From Candidatus Falkowiibacteriota bacterium (GTDB lineage Bacteria > Patescibacteriota > Patescibacteriia > Patescibacteriales > Patescibacteriaceae), in contig CAIUCZ010000025.1 of the NCBI GenBank assembly GCA_903897785.1, positions 1 through 34,449 of the forward strand: DNA of 34,449 nt, in the 5' to 3' direction. The notes beneath the pieces were generated by a model. The model was not told the DNA's origin and did no database searches. It saw nothing but the letters and a program-made list of their open reading frames with translations. Both the position numbers and the translations under genes were made by a program. Positions 1-7,465 of the stretch are shown piece by piece. Every line of letters begins with the position of its first letter. Position 1 is the stretch's first letter.

Positions 1-533
1 GCTACAAAGTCCGTATTGCCGCAGGCCAAAGAATTGCCTTGACCGCAAATGGCCGCCGGACATTCGGTCGACCAAGCGTCGGCATAGCCGGCGATATTGC
101 CCGGCACAGCGCCGGATAAGCCGGCCGTTGCATTGCCGACAGCGCCGGACAAGCAATAATTAATCGTATAAGAATTTGTCGAAGTAACATAAAGATAACT
201 GTAATCGGAATTAACATTAGCACAAGCCCCCTCGTTCCACGGTTTGGCGTTAGACGGCATGGCGGCCATAATGACATTACCCGAGCCGGGATCGGTCAAA
301 ACTTGCCCGGGCGTCCAAGAGCCGGGATAAGTGCCAGCGCCGTTATAATAAATTTCCAACGCGGTCTGCATTTGTTTGACGTCGGTGATTCTTTTATCGT
401 CCCTGGCCTTTTGCCGAGCACCATTCAAAGATAAGACCGCCAAGGTCGCCAAAATACCGATGATAGCGATAACCACCAGCAGTTCGATGAGAGTGAAGCC
501 TGATTTTTTTAATAGCCGCAAGTCAGTAGTCAT
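1..533 (-). CDS. Type IV pilin-like protein, C-terminus cut by window edge
   Basis: The frame runs open from an ATG at 533 to the window edge, giving about 177 residues with no stop seen. The N-terminus has a short basic leader followed by a prepilin motif (KSGFTLIELLVVIAIIGILA). This is the class III signal peptide, cleaved by prepilin peptidase before F, with E at mature position 5, and it continues into the hydrophobic assembly helix. After it come the pilin/pseudopilin pattern ARQKARDDKRITDVKQMQTAL and a Tyr/Cys-rich globular part. It should be a subunit of a type IV pilus or pseudopilus in the cytoplasmic membrane. A second pilin-like gene and pilT lie near 30-31 kb. No clear ribosome binding site is visible. 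Major versus minor pilin cannot be decided. Confidence 0.88.
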   Translation of the reverse strand, partial: MTTDLRLLKKSGFTLIELLVVIAIIGILATLAVLSLNGARQKARDDKRITDVKQMQTALEIYYNGAGTYPGSWTPGQVLTDPGSGNVIMAAMPSNAKPWNEGACANVNSDYSYLYVTSTNSYTINYCLSGAVGNATAGLSGAVPGNIAGYADAWSTECPAAICGQGNSLACGNTDFV

Positions 534-606
534 AAGTCGTTAGTCAAGTTGCTAAGAGCTAGTCTTTTTTAAAAAGAATGGCTAACAACTTTCAACTCAC
601 GACTTA

Positions 607-636
607 ATTGTAACATTTATTGCCGCCACCGATCAA
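607..636 (-). promoter_or_regulatory. Putative promoter of the pilin-like gene
   Basis: On the minus strand TTGATC (631-636) and TACAAT (607-612) are 18 nt apart. They lie about 75 nt upstream of the pilin start at 533. This is a sequence match only. Confidence 0.35.
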
Positions 637-769
637 GAGAAGACAACAACACAGCTCTTGCCATCTTTACTATTCTTGAATATTGATCATATCGGCCCGC
701 TTCGCCATGGCTCCAGCGAGGCGAGCAAATGCCAGTGCCCATAGATTCACGAACAAGACACGCAAAGCC

Positions 770-795
770 GGATCCCGGCATCCGCCGGGATGACC
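770..795. repeat. Half-copy of GC-rich palindromic repeat (GTCATCCCGGC family)
   Basis: The segment reads ggatcccggcatccgccggg followed by atgacc. It has the same ends and core as one arm of the inverted repeat at 22768-22847 and as the segment inside pgk at 26119-26169. Only one arm is present here. Confidence 0.6.
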
Positions 796-813
796 ACTTT
801 TTTATGTTTGAGT

Positions 814-852
814 AAAAAAACATCGCCGTCTCTTTTTCAGAAACGACGACGT
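814..852 (-). terminator. Rho-independent terminator of rpsU
   Basis: On the minus strand a 14-bp stem with G-U pairs (852-839 with 833-820, loop of 5) is followed by seven T. It starts 32 nt after the rpsU stop codon. Confidence 0.75.
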
Positions 853-883
853 TCTAATTTGACTAACAGACTAACGACCTTTT

Positions 884-1117
884 CTACCACCGGCCGTTTT
901 CTTCTTTCAGTTTCCCTGTCTTTCTCAAGTATTCTTTCTTGGATTTCAATTCCAAACCAACCAAAGCGCTGATTTTTTTCTTGTTTTCGTTTTTATCTTT
1001 ATGGAAATAACGCTTTTTTCTGGCGGTCATCAATTTGCCGCTTTGTTGCAAGCGTTTGTTAAACCGCCGCAAAAAGCTTTCAAAGCTCTCGCCTTTCTTT
1101 CGTTTGAATTCTACCAT
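884..1117 (-). CDS. rpsU: 30S ribosomal protein bS21
   Basis: The 77-residue basic protein starts MVEFKRKKGESFESFLRRFN and contains TARKKRYFHK. This is the bS21 signature: an acidic-aromatic start, the ESFE...LRRF helix, then an Arg/Lys-rich helix. bS21 sits at the small-subunit platform near the anti-Shine-Dalgarno region and acts in initiation. The ATG at 1117 is supported by a good ribosome binding site, AGGCGG (1125-1130), with 7-nt spacing. That is unusual in this window, where many genes lack one. It lies 45 nt downstream of hisS on the same strand and ends in a strong terminator, so it closes the lepB-hisS-rpsU group. The length is normal for the family. Confidence 0.9.
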   Translation of the reverse strand: MVEFKRKKGESFESFLRRFNKRLQQSGKLMTARKKRYFHKDKNENKKKISALVGLELKSKKEYLRKTGKLKEENGRW

Positions 1118-1162
1118 GTGGGCACCGCCTTTCTAGACCGTTTTTACAACGACGAATAAATC

Positions 1163-2539
1163 TTACTGATTGTTTAATCTTTTGTCAATCTCGTGCAAAA
1201 TCTTCTTAAAATCCACCACTTCTTGAATCCCCGATTCCATATCGCGAATCAAAATTGTGCCGTCCATCAATTCTTTCTGGCCCAAAATCAAAGCATAACG
1301 CACCTTGGCCCGATCGGCATCTTCCAACTGGCTTTTTAAATTTTCTTTGGTAAAGGCTTCTTTGACTTTGATATTGGCCCGGCGCAATTCTTCAAACAAA
1401 GTCATCGCTTTTTGGCGTGAGGCTTCGCCCAGCTGGGCGACAAAAACATCATATTTTTCTTCGCATTCCATCGGGATCGCCATGTTGCGCACGCGCGAAA
1501 CGACGCGCTCGACGCCGATACCAAAACCGATCGCCGGCGTTGCTCGGCCGCCCATAAATTCCACCAAGTAATCATAACGGCCGCCGCCGCCCAAAGACAA
1601 CTGGCGCCGTTCTTCTTCGCCGGTCGGGGTAAATTCAAACACCGTGCGGTTGTAATAATCCAAACCGCGCACCAAGTGCGAGTTCAAATTGTAAGGCACG
1701 GCCAACAAATCCAAATATTCCAGCACGCGGACAAAATGATTTTTGCAATCCTCACACAGGCAATCAACTAATTGCGGCGCGTCGACCGCCAACTCAATAC
1801 ACGTTTCTTCCTTGCAATCAAGCAAGCGCAACGGATTCTTAATAAGACGTTTTTTGCAATCCACGCACAATTTGCTGCGTTTGCCGCGCGTTTGATAATA
1901 CTCGACCAATTGTTTGAGATAATTGGGGCGGCACAGCGGGCAGCCGATGCTGTTGATCTGCACTTGAATATCGATTTGCAATTCTTTGAAAAAGTTATAA
2001 GCCAACAAAATTAATTGCGCGTCGGCCATCGGTTTAGCTTCGCCAAAAACATCAAAGTTGATTTGATGGTGTTCGCGATAACGGCCGGATTGCGGCTTTT
2101 CATAGCGAAACAGCGAACCGTACCAAAAAGTTTTGATCGGCTGAGGCAAGGTAAACATGCCATGCTCGATATAAGCACGAACAATACTGGGCGTGCCTTC
2201 CGGCCGCAGGGCGATTTTGTCGCCGCCCTTGTCTAAAAAACTATACATTTCTTTAGTCACCAAGTCCGACCCGTTGCCGGATGAACGCTCATAAAGTTTG
2301 GCATTTTCCAAAATCGGCGTTTCCAAGCGGCGAAAGCTATAAGCCTTGGCCAGTTCGCCGGCTTTTTTCTTGACCAAAGAAAAATATTTCCAATCGTCAA
2401 ACAAAACATCTTTCATACCGCGCAAACGGTCGAAAGTTTCTTGCTTTTTTTGCGGCGGGATTTTGGCGGCGGCCGCCTTTTCCTGGCTGGCGCGGCTTTT
2501 GCTGATGTTGAACTTTTTGGTTTTATTGCCGTCGGTCAT
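1163..2539 (-). CDS. hisS: Histidyl-tRNA synthetase
   Basis: This 458-residue class II aminoacyl-tRNA synthetase charges tRNA-His. Motif 2 is seen in FRYEKPQSGRYREHHQINFD, the histidine-specific motif in LVRGLDYYNRTVFEF, the Gly-rich LGGGGRYDYLV, and motif 3 in GFGIGVERV. A C-terminal anticodon-binding domain follows (YDVFVAQLG...). Several Cys pairs (CPLC, CVDC, CEDC) lie in the insertion domain, as in many bacterial HisRS. The N-terminus carries about 35 extra Lys/Ala/Gln-rich residues before the usual RLRGMKD start. These may be a real extension or an over-long start; no Shine-Dalgarno is visible at either ATG. It is 10 nt downstream of lepB, so the two are very likely cotranscribed. Confidence 0.95.
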   Translation of the reverse strand: MTDGNKTKKFNISKSRASQEKAAAAKIPPQKKQETFDRLRGMKDVLFDDWKYFSLVKKKAGELAKAYSFRRLETPILENAKLYERSSGNGSDLVTKEMYSFLDKGGDKIALRPEGTPSIVRAYIEHGMFTLPQPIKTFWYGSLFRYEKPQSGRYREHHQINFDVFGEAKPMADAQLILLAYNFFKELQIDIQVQINSIGCPLCRPNYLKQLVEYYQTRGKRSKLCVDCKKRLIKNPLRLLDCKEETCIELAVDAPQLVDCLCEDCKNHFVRVLEYLDLLAVPYNLNSHLVRGLDYYNRTVFEFTPTGEEERRQLSLGGGGRYDYLVEFMGGRATPAIGFGIGVERVVSRVRNMAIPMECEEKYDVFVAQLGEASRQKAMTLFEELRRANIKVKEAFTKENLKSQLEDADRAKVRYALILGQKELMDGTILIRDMESGIQEVVDFKKILHEIDKRLNNQ

Positions 2540-2549
2540 AAATTAAAAA

Positions 2550-3170
2550 TTACTTGCCGGGAACAGTACTGGTGGCAGCGTTGATACCGGCATTTTCTGA
2601 ATAAGTATAAGACAAAGTTTTAAACACGGTCATCTTGTCAAACGGCCAGCCGCGAAACACCACTTGGCCGACAATAAAGCCGCGATTGAGCGGGCCAAAA
2701 CTGCGCGAGTCCAAAGACTCCAGACGATTGTCGCCCATGACAAAATAACTGTTGCTGTCCAAGGTGACAATTTGATCTTCCGAGCTGTCATGGGGCAGCG
2801 TCTCTGTCCCGGCGGCCAAATACGGCTCGTCGATTTTTTCCGTCGGCGCTTGGCCCGGCTTGCCGATATAAACATTGCCGTCCAAGCCGACGCGCACCGT
2901 TTCTCCGGGCAAACCGATGATTCGTTTGATAAAATACTGGGTCGGATCTTTGGGATAACGAAAAACAATGATGTCACCGCGCTGGGGAGAGGAAAAGCGA
3001 TAACCGATTTCGTTGACAATCAAGTATTCGTTGTCATGAAAATTCGGTTCCATAGACGCGCCTTTGACATAAAACGGCTGGATCAAGAAATAACGAATCG
3101 GGATGATGATGGCTAAGGCCAAAAGGAACATCTTAGCAAACTCCCAGACAGTTGAGAGAAACTTTTTCAT
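2550..3170 (-). CDS. lepB: Signal peptidase I
   Basis: The 206-residue membrane serine protease removes Sec signal peptides from exported proteins. One N-terminal TM segment (about residues 9-28) is followed by the catalytic Ser motif GASMEPNF. The catalytic Lys lies in QYFIKRIIGLPGE, and the GDNRLESLDSRSFGPL box is conserved. All catalytic residues are present and the length is normal. Likely substrates in the window are the M4 protease, the Cys-rich protein and the large surface protein, but not the pilins, which need prepilin peptidase. A possible promoter overlaps the end of ppsA. hisS follows 10 nt downstream. Confidence 0.95.
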   Translation of the reverse strand: MKKFLSTVWEFAKMFLLALAIIIPIRYFLIQPFYVKGASMEPNFHDNEYLIVNEIGYRFSSPQRGDIIVFRYPKDPTQYFIKRIIGLPGETVRVGLDGNVYIGKPGQAPTEKIDEPYLAAGTETLPHDSSEDQIVTLDSNSYFVMGDNRLESLDSRSFGPLNRGFIVGQVVFRGWPFDKMTVFKTLSYTYSENAGINAATSTVPGK

Positions 3171-3190
3171 AATTTATATTTTATAAATAA

Positions 3191-3258
3191 ATAGAATCTG
3201 GAATCTGGAATTTTGAATCTGGATTATTCTAAATTCCAAATTCCAGATTCTAGATTCC
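3191..3258. repeat. Word-family C inverted repeat (gaatctggaattt words)
   Basis: The sequence repeats gaatctg-gaatct-ggaattt words on the left and their complements (aaattccagattc) on the right, forming a long imperfect hairpin. It lies just 3' of ppsA and 5' of lepB. The same words recur at 29663-29745, 3' of pilT. Confidence 0.7.
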
Positions 3259-3261
3259 CTT

Positions 3262-3291
3262 GTTATAACACAAGATTGTTATAATAATCAA
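3262..3291 (-). promoter_or_regulatory. Putative promoter of lepB-hisS-rpsU
   Basis: On the minus strand TTGATT (3286-3291) and TATAAC (3262-3267) are 18 nt apart. The -35 box overlaps the ppsA stop codon. If real, the word-family C repeat would lie in the lepB 5' leader. Confidence 0.35.
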
Positions 3292-5717
3292 GTTTTAGAG
3301 ACTTTTCTTTTTTTTGCCCCAACTTTAGTCGTTTTCTTCTTGCCAACCGTTACTTTTTTGCCTGCTCCGGCCAAATACGCCGTGGTTTTGACCACCACGT
3401 CCGGGTTCAAAGAAATACTGTCAATCCCCTCATCCATCAAGAACTTGGCAAAATCAGGAAAATCACTGGGTGCTTGGCCGCAAATGCCGACCTTGGTGTG
3501 CGTTTTTTTGCCCACCTCGATCAAATACTTGATCAAAGTCTTGACCGCGTCATTTTTCTCGTTGGAGACGCCGGCGATATGCAAATTGCCGGCATCGCGA
3601 TCAATCCCCAAAGTCATCTGTGTCAAGTCATTGGAACCGATGGAAAAGCCGTCAAAAATCTCGGCAAAATCATCAGCCAAAATTATATTGGCCGGAATTT
3701 CCGCCATAACATACACTTCCAAACCGTTGACATGCTGCTTGAGGCCATATTTTTCCATGGTTTTGAGCACCAGCAAACCCTCTTCCGTCGTCCGACACAT
3801 TGGCAACATCACTTTGAGATTATGCAAACCCATGTCCTCGCGCACTTTTTTAATGGCCGCGCACTCCAAAGCAAAGCCGGCTTCATAGCGCGGATCATAA
3901 TAACGGCTGGCCCCGCGCCACCCGAGCATCGGATTATCTTCCACCGGTTCATACAAATGCCCGCCGATCAAGTTGGCGTATTCATTGGTCTTGAAATCGG
4001 AAAACCGTAAAATCACATCTTTGGGATAAAACGCCGCGGCAATCAGAGCAATGCCTTGCGCCATGCGATCGATAAAATAATCGGCTTTATTTTTATAGCC
4101 TTCGGTCAGGTTATCAATCTGGTTTTTTAATTTTTTATCTTTCAGCGTGGCAAAATTGAGCAGTGCCAGCGGATGAATTTTAATATAGTTGGCGGTGATA
4201 AACTCTTCGCGCGCCAAACCGACGCCGTCATTGGGGATAAACGACGACGCAAACGCCATTTCCGGCGACGCGATATTCATCATGATCTTGGTCTTCGGCC
4301 GTTTCAAATTGGTAATATCGGTTTTATGAATCTTGAACGGCAGCTTGCCCTGATAAACAAAGCCGTCATCGCCCTCGGCACAGCTGACCGTCACCTCCTG
4401 GCCGGTTTTGATTTTAATACTGCCGTTTTCCGTGCCAACAACGCACGGCACGCCCAGCTCGCGCGAGACAATCGCCGCATGGCAGGTCCGGCCGCCTTTG
4501 TCGGTGACAATAGCGCTGGCGATTTTCATAATCGGCTCCCAATCCGGATCGGTCATTTCCGTTACCAAAACTTCGCCCGGTTTGAATTTGGCGATTTCTT
4601 TGACACTCATGATCCGTTTGACAATACCTGAGCCAATTTTACTGCCGACCGACTTGCCACTGGCAATCACTTTGCCGCGCGCGCCCAAACTGTATTCCTC
4701 CACCACATTTTTGTTGCGCGAACTGATGACGGTTTCCGGCCGCGCTTGGACGATGTATAATTTTTTTTCTTTGCCGTCCATCGCCCACTCAATGTCCATC
4801 GGCCGTTTGTAATGCTCTTCGATAATCATGCCCCAATCGGCCAATTGCAAGACTTGCTTGTCGGTAATCGACGGCTCGGTTTGCAAATGAAAAGCCACCG
4901 GCACTTCGCGCACCGATTTTTTGCCCGGCCGGCCGTAAATTTCTTTGACTCGTTTACGGCTGGTGTGGCGCGAAATAATTTGCCGCGTCGGCTTGAAAAC
5001 CAAAAATTCATCCGGACTGACATTACCTTGAACAATATAATCGCCCAAGCCGTAAATCGAACTGACCAAGACCGTGTTGGCAAAACCGGATTCCGTATCA
5101 ATCGTAAACATAACGCCGGAACAGCCGAGGTCGGAACGCACCATTTTTTGCACGCCGACGGATAAAGCGATTTTAAAATGGTCAAAGCCTTTGTCGGCGC
5201 GATAAGAAATCGCCCGATTGGTAAACAGCGAAGCAATACACATTTTGACGGCTTTCAATAACGCTTTTTCCCCGGAAATATTGAGGTAACTTTCTTGCTG
5301 GCCGGCAAACGACGCGTCCGGCAAGTCTTCGGCCGTAGCCGAGGAACGCACCGCCACGTGCAGGTTGGTCGTTTTATAAAAGGCGGACAAATCGCGATAA
5401 GCGGCGATTAGTTGCTCGCGCAGATCATCGGGAAACTTGGCGGCCATAATCGCTCGGCGCACTTTTGAGCCGCGCACGCCGATATCAACCACGCTCTTGG
5501 TGTTTAAATTTTTTAAAATGTCTTTAATCTGTTTTTTGAGGCCACTTTCTTCCAAAAAATAATTATAAGCCGCGGCCGTCGTGGCAAAACCGTTGGGGAT
5601 GCGCACACCCTTTGCTGCCAGCTTGCGATACATTTCCCCGAGCGACGCGTTTTTGCCGCCAACTAAACCGACGTCCTTGATCGAGACGTCTTTAAAGAAT
5701 TTGATTAATGGTTTCAT
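3288..5717 (-). CDS. ppsA: Phosphoenolpyruvate synthase
   Basis: The 809-residue protein converts pyruvate and ATP to PEP, AMP and phosphate; in reduced genomes it may also run toward pyruvate. The ATP-grasp domain opens with VGGKNASLGEMYRKL and contains RSSATAEDLPDASFAGQQ. The phosphohistidine swivel domain has GGRTCHAAIVSRELGVP, with the catalytic His near residue 413. The C-terminal PEP/pyruvate barrel includes SIGSNDLTQMTLGIDRD and the catalytic Cys in GICGQAPSDFPDF. A Lys-rich tail of about 20 residues is added. AAGGAG six nt before the ATG supports the start. Unlike the other central-carbon proteins in this window, every catalytic motif is intact. Confidence 0.96.
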   Translation of the reverse strand: MKPLIKFFKDVSIKDVGLVGGKNASLGEMYRKLAAKGVRIPNGFATTAAAYNYFLEESGLKKQIKDILKNLNTKSVVDIGVRGSKVRRAIMAAKFPDDLREQLIAAYRDLSAFYKTTNLHVAVRSSATAEDLPDASFAGQQESYLNISGEKALLKAVKMCIASLFTNRAISYRADKGFDHFKIALSVGVQKMVRSDLGCSGVMFTIDTESGFANTVLVSSIYGLGDYIVQGNVSPDEFLVFKPTRQIISRHTSRKRVKEIYGRPGKKSVREVPVAFHLQTEPSITDKQVLQLADWGMIIEEHYKRPMDIEWAMDGKEKKLYIVQARPETVISSRNKNVVEEYSLGARGKVIASGKSVGSKIGSGIVKRIMSVKEIAKFKPGEVLVTEMTDPDWEPIMKIASAIVTDKGGRTCHAAIVSRELGVPCVVGTENGSIKIKTGQEVTVSCAEGDDGFVYQGKLPFKIHKTDITNLKRPKTKIMMNIASPEMAFASSFIPNDGVGLAREEFITANYIKIHPLALLNFATLKDKKLKNQIDNLTEGYKNKADYFIDRMAQGIALIAAAFYPKDVILRFSDFKTNEYANLIGGHLYEPVEDNPMLGWRGASRYYDPRYEAGFALECAAIKKVREDMGLHNLKVMLPMCRTTEEGLLVLKTMEKYGLKQHVNGLEVYVMAEIPANIILADDFAEIFDGFSIGSNDLTQMTLGIDRDAGNLHIAGVSNEKNDAVKTLIKYLIEVGKKTHTKVGICGQAPSDFPDFAKFLMDEGIDSISLNPDVVVKTTAYLAGAGKKVTVGKKKTTKVGAKKRKVSKT

Positions 5718-5789
5718 AAATTTCTCCTTGGATTTAAAAAATAAAGGTTAATACAACAATCGCAAAATCATTTTGCAATCATTATTGTC

Positions 5790-5819
5790 AGTATAGCACA
5801 AAACAAAAAACCCTGCCAA
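5790..5819 (-). promoter_or_regulatory. Putative ppsA promoter with leader hairpin
   Basis: On the minus strand TTGGCA (5814-5819) and TATACT (5790-5795) are 18 nt apart. The transcribed leader contains a small perfect hairpin (gcaaaa-tca-ttttgc, 5762-5776) of unknown role. Confidence 0.5.
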
Positions 5820-6025
5820 GAAAAAATCAAAGTAGGATTAAAATAATTGGTAAATAAAAAAGAGACGGTCAGGCGGGCCGGAAATGACTAGCAACTTTTT
5901 TATGAACTATTTTTGCCTAATATTAAAGCCAAAATAACCATATCATTGACAAAAAATGAATAAAGTGCTTGGATAAAACCAATTTATTAATTTTCCGTTC
6001 ATTCACAATTCAAAGGAATTACACC

Positions 6026-7306
6026 ATGAAAAAACTTCATTGGTTCGCTCTGGGCACTATCGTGACCGGTTTAATCTTATTGGGCGCCGTTCTTCTGTCT
6101 ATTTATTTCTGGGCGAGCCCTAGCCCCAAATCCATACCGCTCGCTGTCAACATTTTTGCCGGCTTGCTAGAAGTTATTCTAATCGCCGCCTTGCTGTTTG
6201 GCGTCGTCATGTTCGCGTCTGAAGTCAAAGACGAATGGCAGAAAAAAAATAATAGAAGACCGTCGGTGGAAATCGAACCGCTGATCGATTATCGCCGGCA
6301 AAAAGATACTTTGCGCCGTCTCTTGACCAATCAAGGCGAATACGCCACGCTTAATCAAGAATGCTCATGGTTCAAAGAAAAACTGGACAACTTTATCTTT
6401 AGCTTTCCCGATTCGCAGAAATTTATCGCCACGCCGGACGAAGAATTGGCCAAGCTCGAGATTTATCAAGACCTGGATAAGTACGCACAACTCCTAACTT
6501 CGCTTTACGACAAGCTTGATGGCATCAAACAAGCGCGAGAAAAGTTCAAACGCACGGCAAATGAATTTAAAGACGGCTTTGACAAGATCAAACAAAACAA
6601 AAAACAAATCAGCTATCCCTGCTTGGTAGAAGCCGTCAATCTTACCTTGGCGCAAGCTGATAAATTGCTGGCATTTTTTCAACCGACACCGGAAATAATG
6701 ACTTGGCACGACGAACGCTGGTTGGATTACGGCCAAACCGAACGCTGGGATTTGGAAAAAATACAAAGCAATCTAACTTGGGTGTTTAATGGATGGCCGA
6801 TTTGGCAAAGCAAAAAAGACGAGCTCAAGCAAAAATTGGAAACTTTTTTCGGCTGGCCGAGTTATCGCTGTTTATTCGCGCAAAAAATAATCGCTTCGGA
6901 AAAAGCCATGACCGCTTTTTTTACAAAATCGCCCGTCTTTAATGACGATTTCTGGTCGGAGCTGATAAGCCTGGCCAGACAACAACGAGAAGTTTTTTCC
7001 AAAATCAATTATTTAATGGAAATCTGCCATCAGCGAGAGAAAAAATTGTTGTCGTCGTGGCTGAGAATAAAAAACAAACGGCCGCAAAGCCAACAGGCTT
7101 ATGACGATTACACCGAAGGCTGGCTTAGAGACAACCCTCACAAGTTGGAAATTGATACCGTTTTTACTATCATTGATCAAACTTACCGCGATATCAACGG
7201 CAACCTTGTCAGCGAACAAACCAACTGGCAAGAAGTCGAATATTGCCTGGCCGGGATGAAAAAATTAATTCCGACCGACGAGCTTGACTATTTGGAAATT
7301 TCTTAA
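6026..7306 (+). CDS. Unknown two-TM protein with long helical cytoplasmic part
   Basis: I do not recognise a family. The 426-residue protein starts MKKLHWFALGTIVTGLILLG. It has two TM segments (about residues 6-28 and 40-62), then KDEWQKKNNRR and a roughly 360-residue soluble part. That part is rich in Lys, Glu, Trp and Phe and is predicted largely helical, with a heptad-like stretch around 'KLDGIKQAREKFKRTANEFK'. The ATG at 6026 is chosen over an upstream TTG (5969) because AAGGA lies 8 nt before it and the TM helix begins at once. It is one of few plus-strand genes, has its own terminator, and converges with the M4 protease gene. A membrane-anchored scaffold is possible, but no function is claimed. 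Confidence 0.75.
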   Translation: MKKLHWFALGTIVTGLILLGAVLLSIYFWASPSPKSIPLAVNIFAGLLEVILIAALLFGVVMFASEVKDEWQKKNNRRPSVEIEPLIDYRRQKDTLRRLLTNQGEYATLNQECSWFKEKLDNFIFSFPDSQKFIATPDEELAKLEIYQDLDKYAQLLTSLYDKLDGIKQAREKFKRTANEFKDGFDKIKQNKKQISYPCLVEAVNLTLAQADKLLAFFQPTPEIMTWHDERWLDYGQTERWDLEKIQSNLTWVFNGWPIWQSKKDELKQKLETFFGWPSYRCLFAQKIIASEKAMTAFFTKSPVFNDDFWSELISLARQQREVFSKINYLMEICHQREKKLLSSWLRIKNKRPQSQQAYDDYTEGWLRDNPHKLEIDTVFTIIDQTYRDINGNLVSEQTNWQEVEYCLAGMKKLIPTDELDYLEIS

Positions 7307-7312
7307 CAAACA

Positions 7313-7340
7313 AAACCCTCCGCCTGGCGCAGAGGGTTTT
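7313..7340 (+). terminator. Rho-independent terminator of the two-TM gene
   Basis: The stem aaaaccctc / gagggtttt has an inner cgcc-tgg-cgc part, followed by more T. It begins 7 nt after the stop at 7306. Confidence 0.85.
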
Positions 7341-7402
7341 TTATTTGCGACGCAATACGCAACACATGGCATGGAATACACAACAAGCAAGTTATAAAGT
7401 AA

Positions 7403-7451
7403 AAAGTTCTTAAAGTTATAAAGCAAGATGCTTTATAACTTTAAGAACTTT
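7403..7451. repeat. Word-family A perfect 23-bp inverted repeat
   Basis: Arms 7403-7425 and 7429-7451 are perfectly complementary with a 3-nt loop. They are built from repeated words aaagtt / cttaaag / ttataaag. The hairpin lies between the convergent 3' ends of the two-TM gene and the M4 protease gene and probably ends the latter's transcript. Related words occur at 12985-13058, 17583-17622 and 30861-30945. Confidence 0.85.
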
Positions 7452-7465
7452 ATGAACTTTCAACT

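Larger units (their letters stand above)
534..883. other. 350-nt gene-free stretch between rpsU and the pilin-like gene
   Basis: It holds repeated words of the type gactaacgac / agtcgttagtc near 521-545 and 860-880, a putative pilin promoter, half of a GC-rich palindromic repeat (770-795) and the rpsU terminator (814-852). A 68-codon frame at 617-823 on the minus strand has no start context or recognisable domain and runs through the repeat, so I do not call it a gene. Nothing further is recognised between 637 and 770. Confidence 0.5.

Noticed and set aside
617-823. 68-codon frame on the minus strand between rpsU and the pilin-like gene
   Set aside because: It runs into a palindromic repeat, overlaps the rpsU terminator region, has no ribosome binding site and no recognisable domain.
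5969-6025. TTG start 19 codons upstream of the two-TM gene
   Set aside because: The ATG at 6026 has a good ribosome binding site and begins directly before the TM helix; the TTG lies in a possible promoter.
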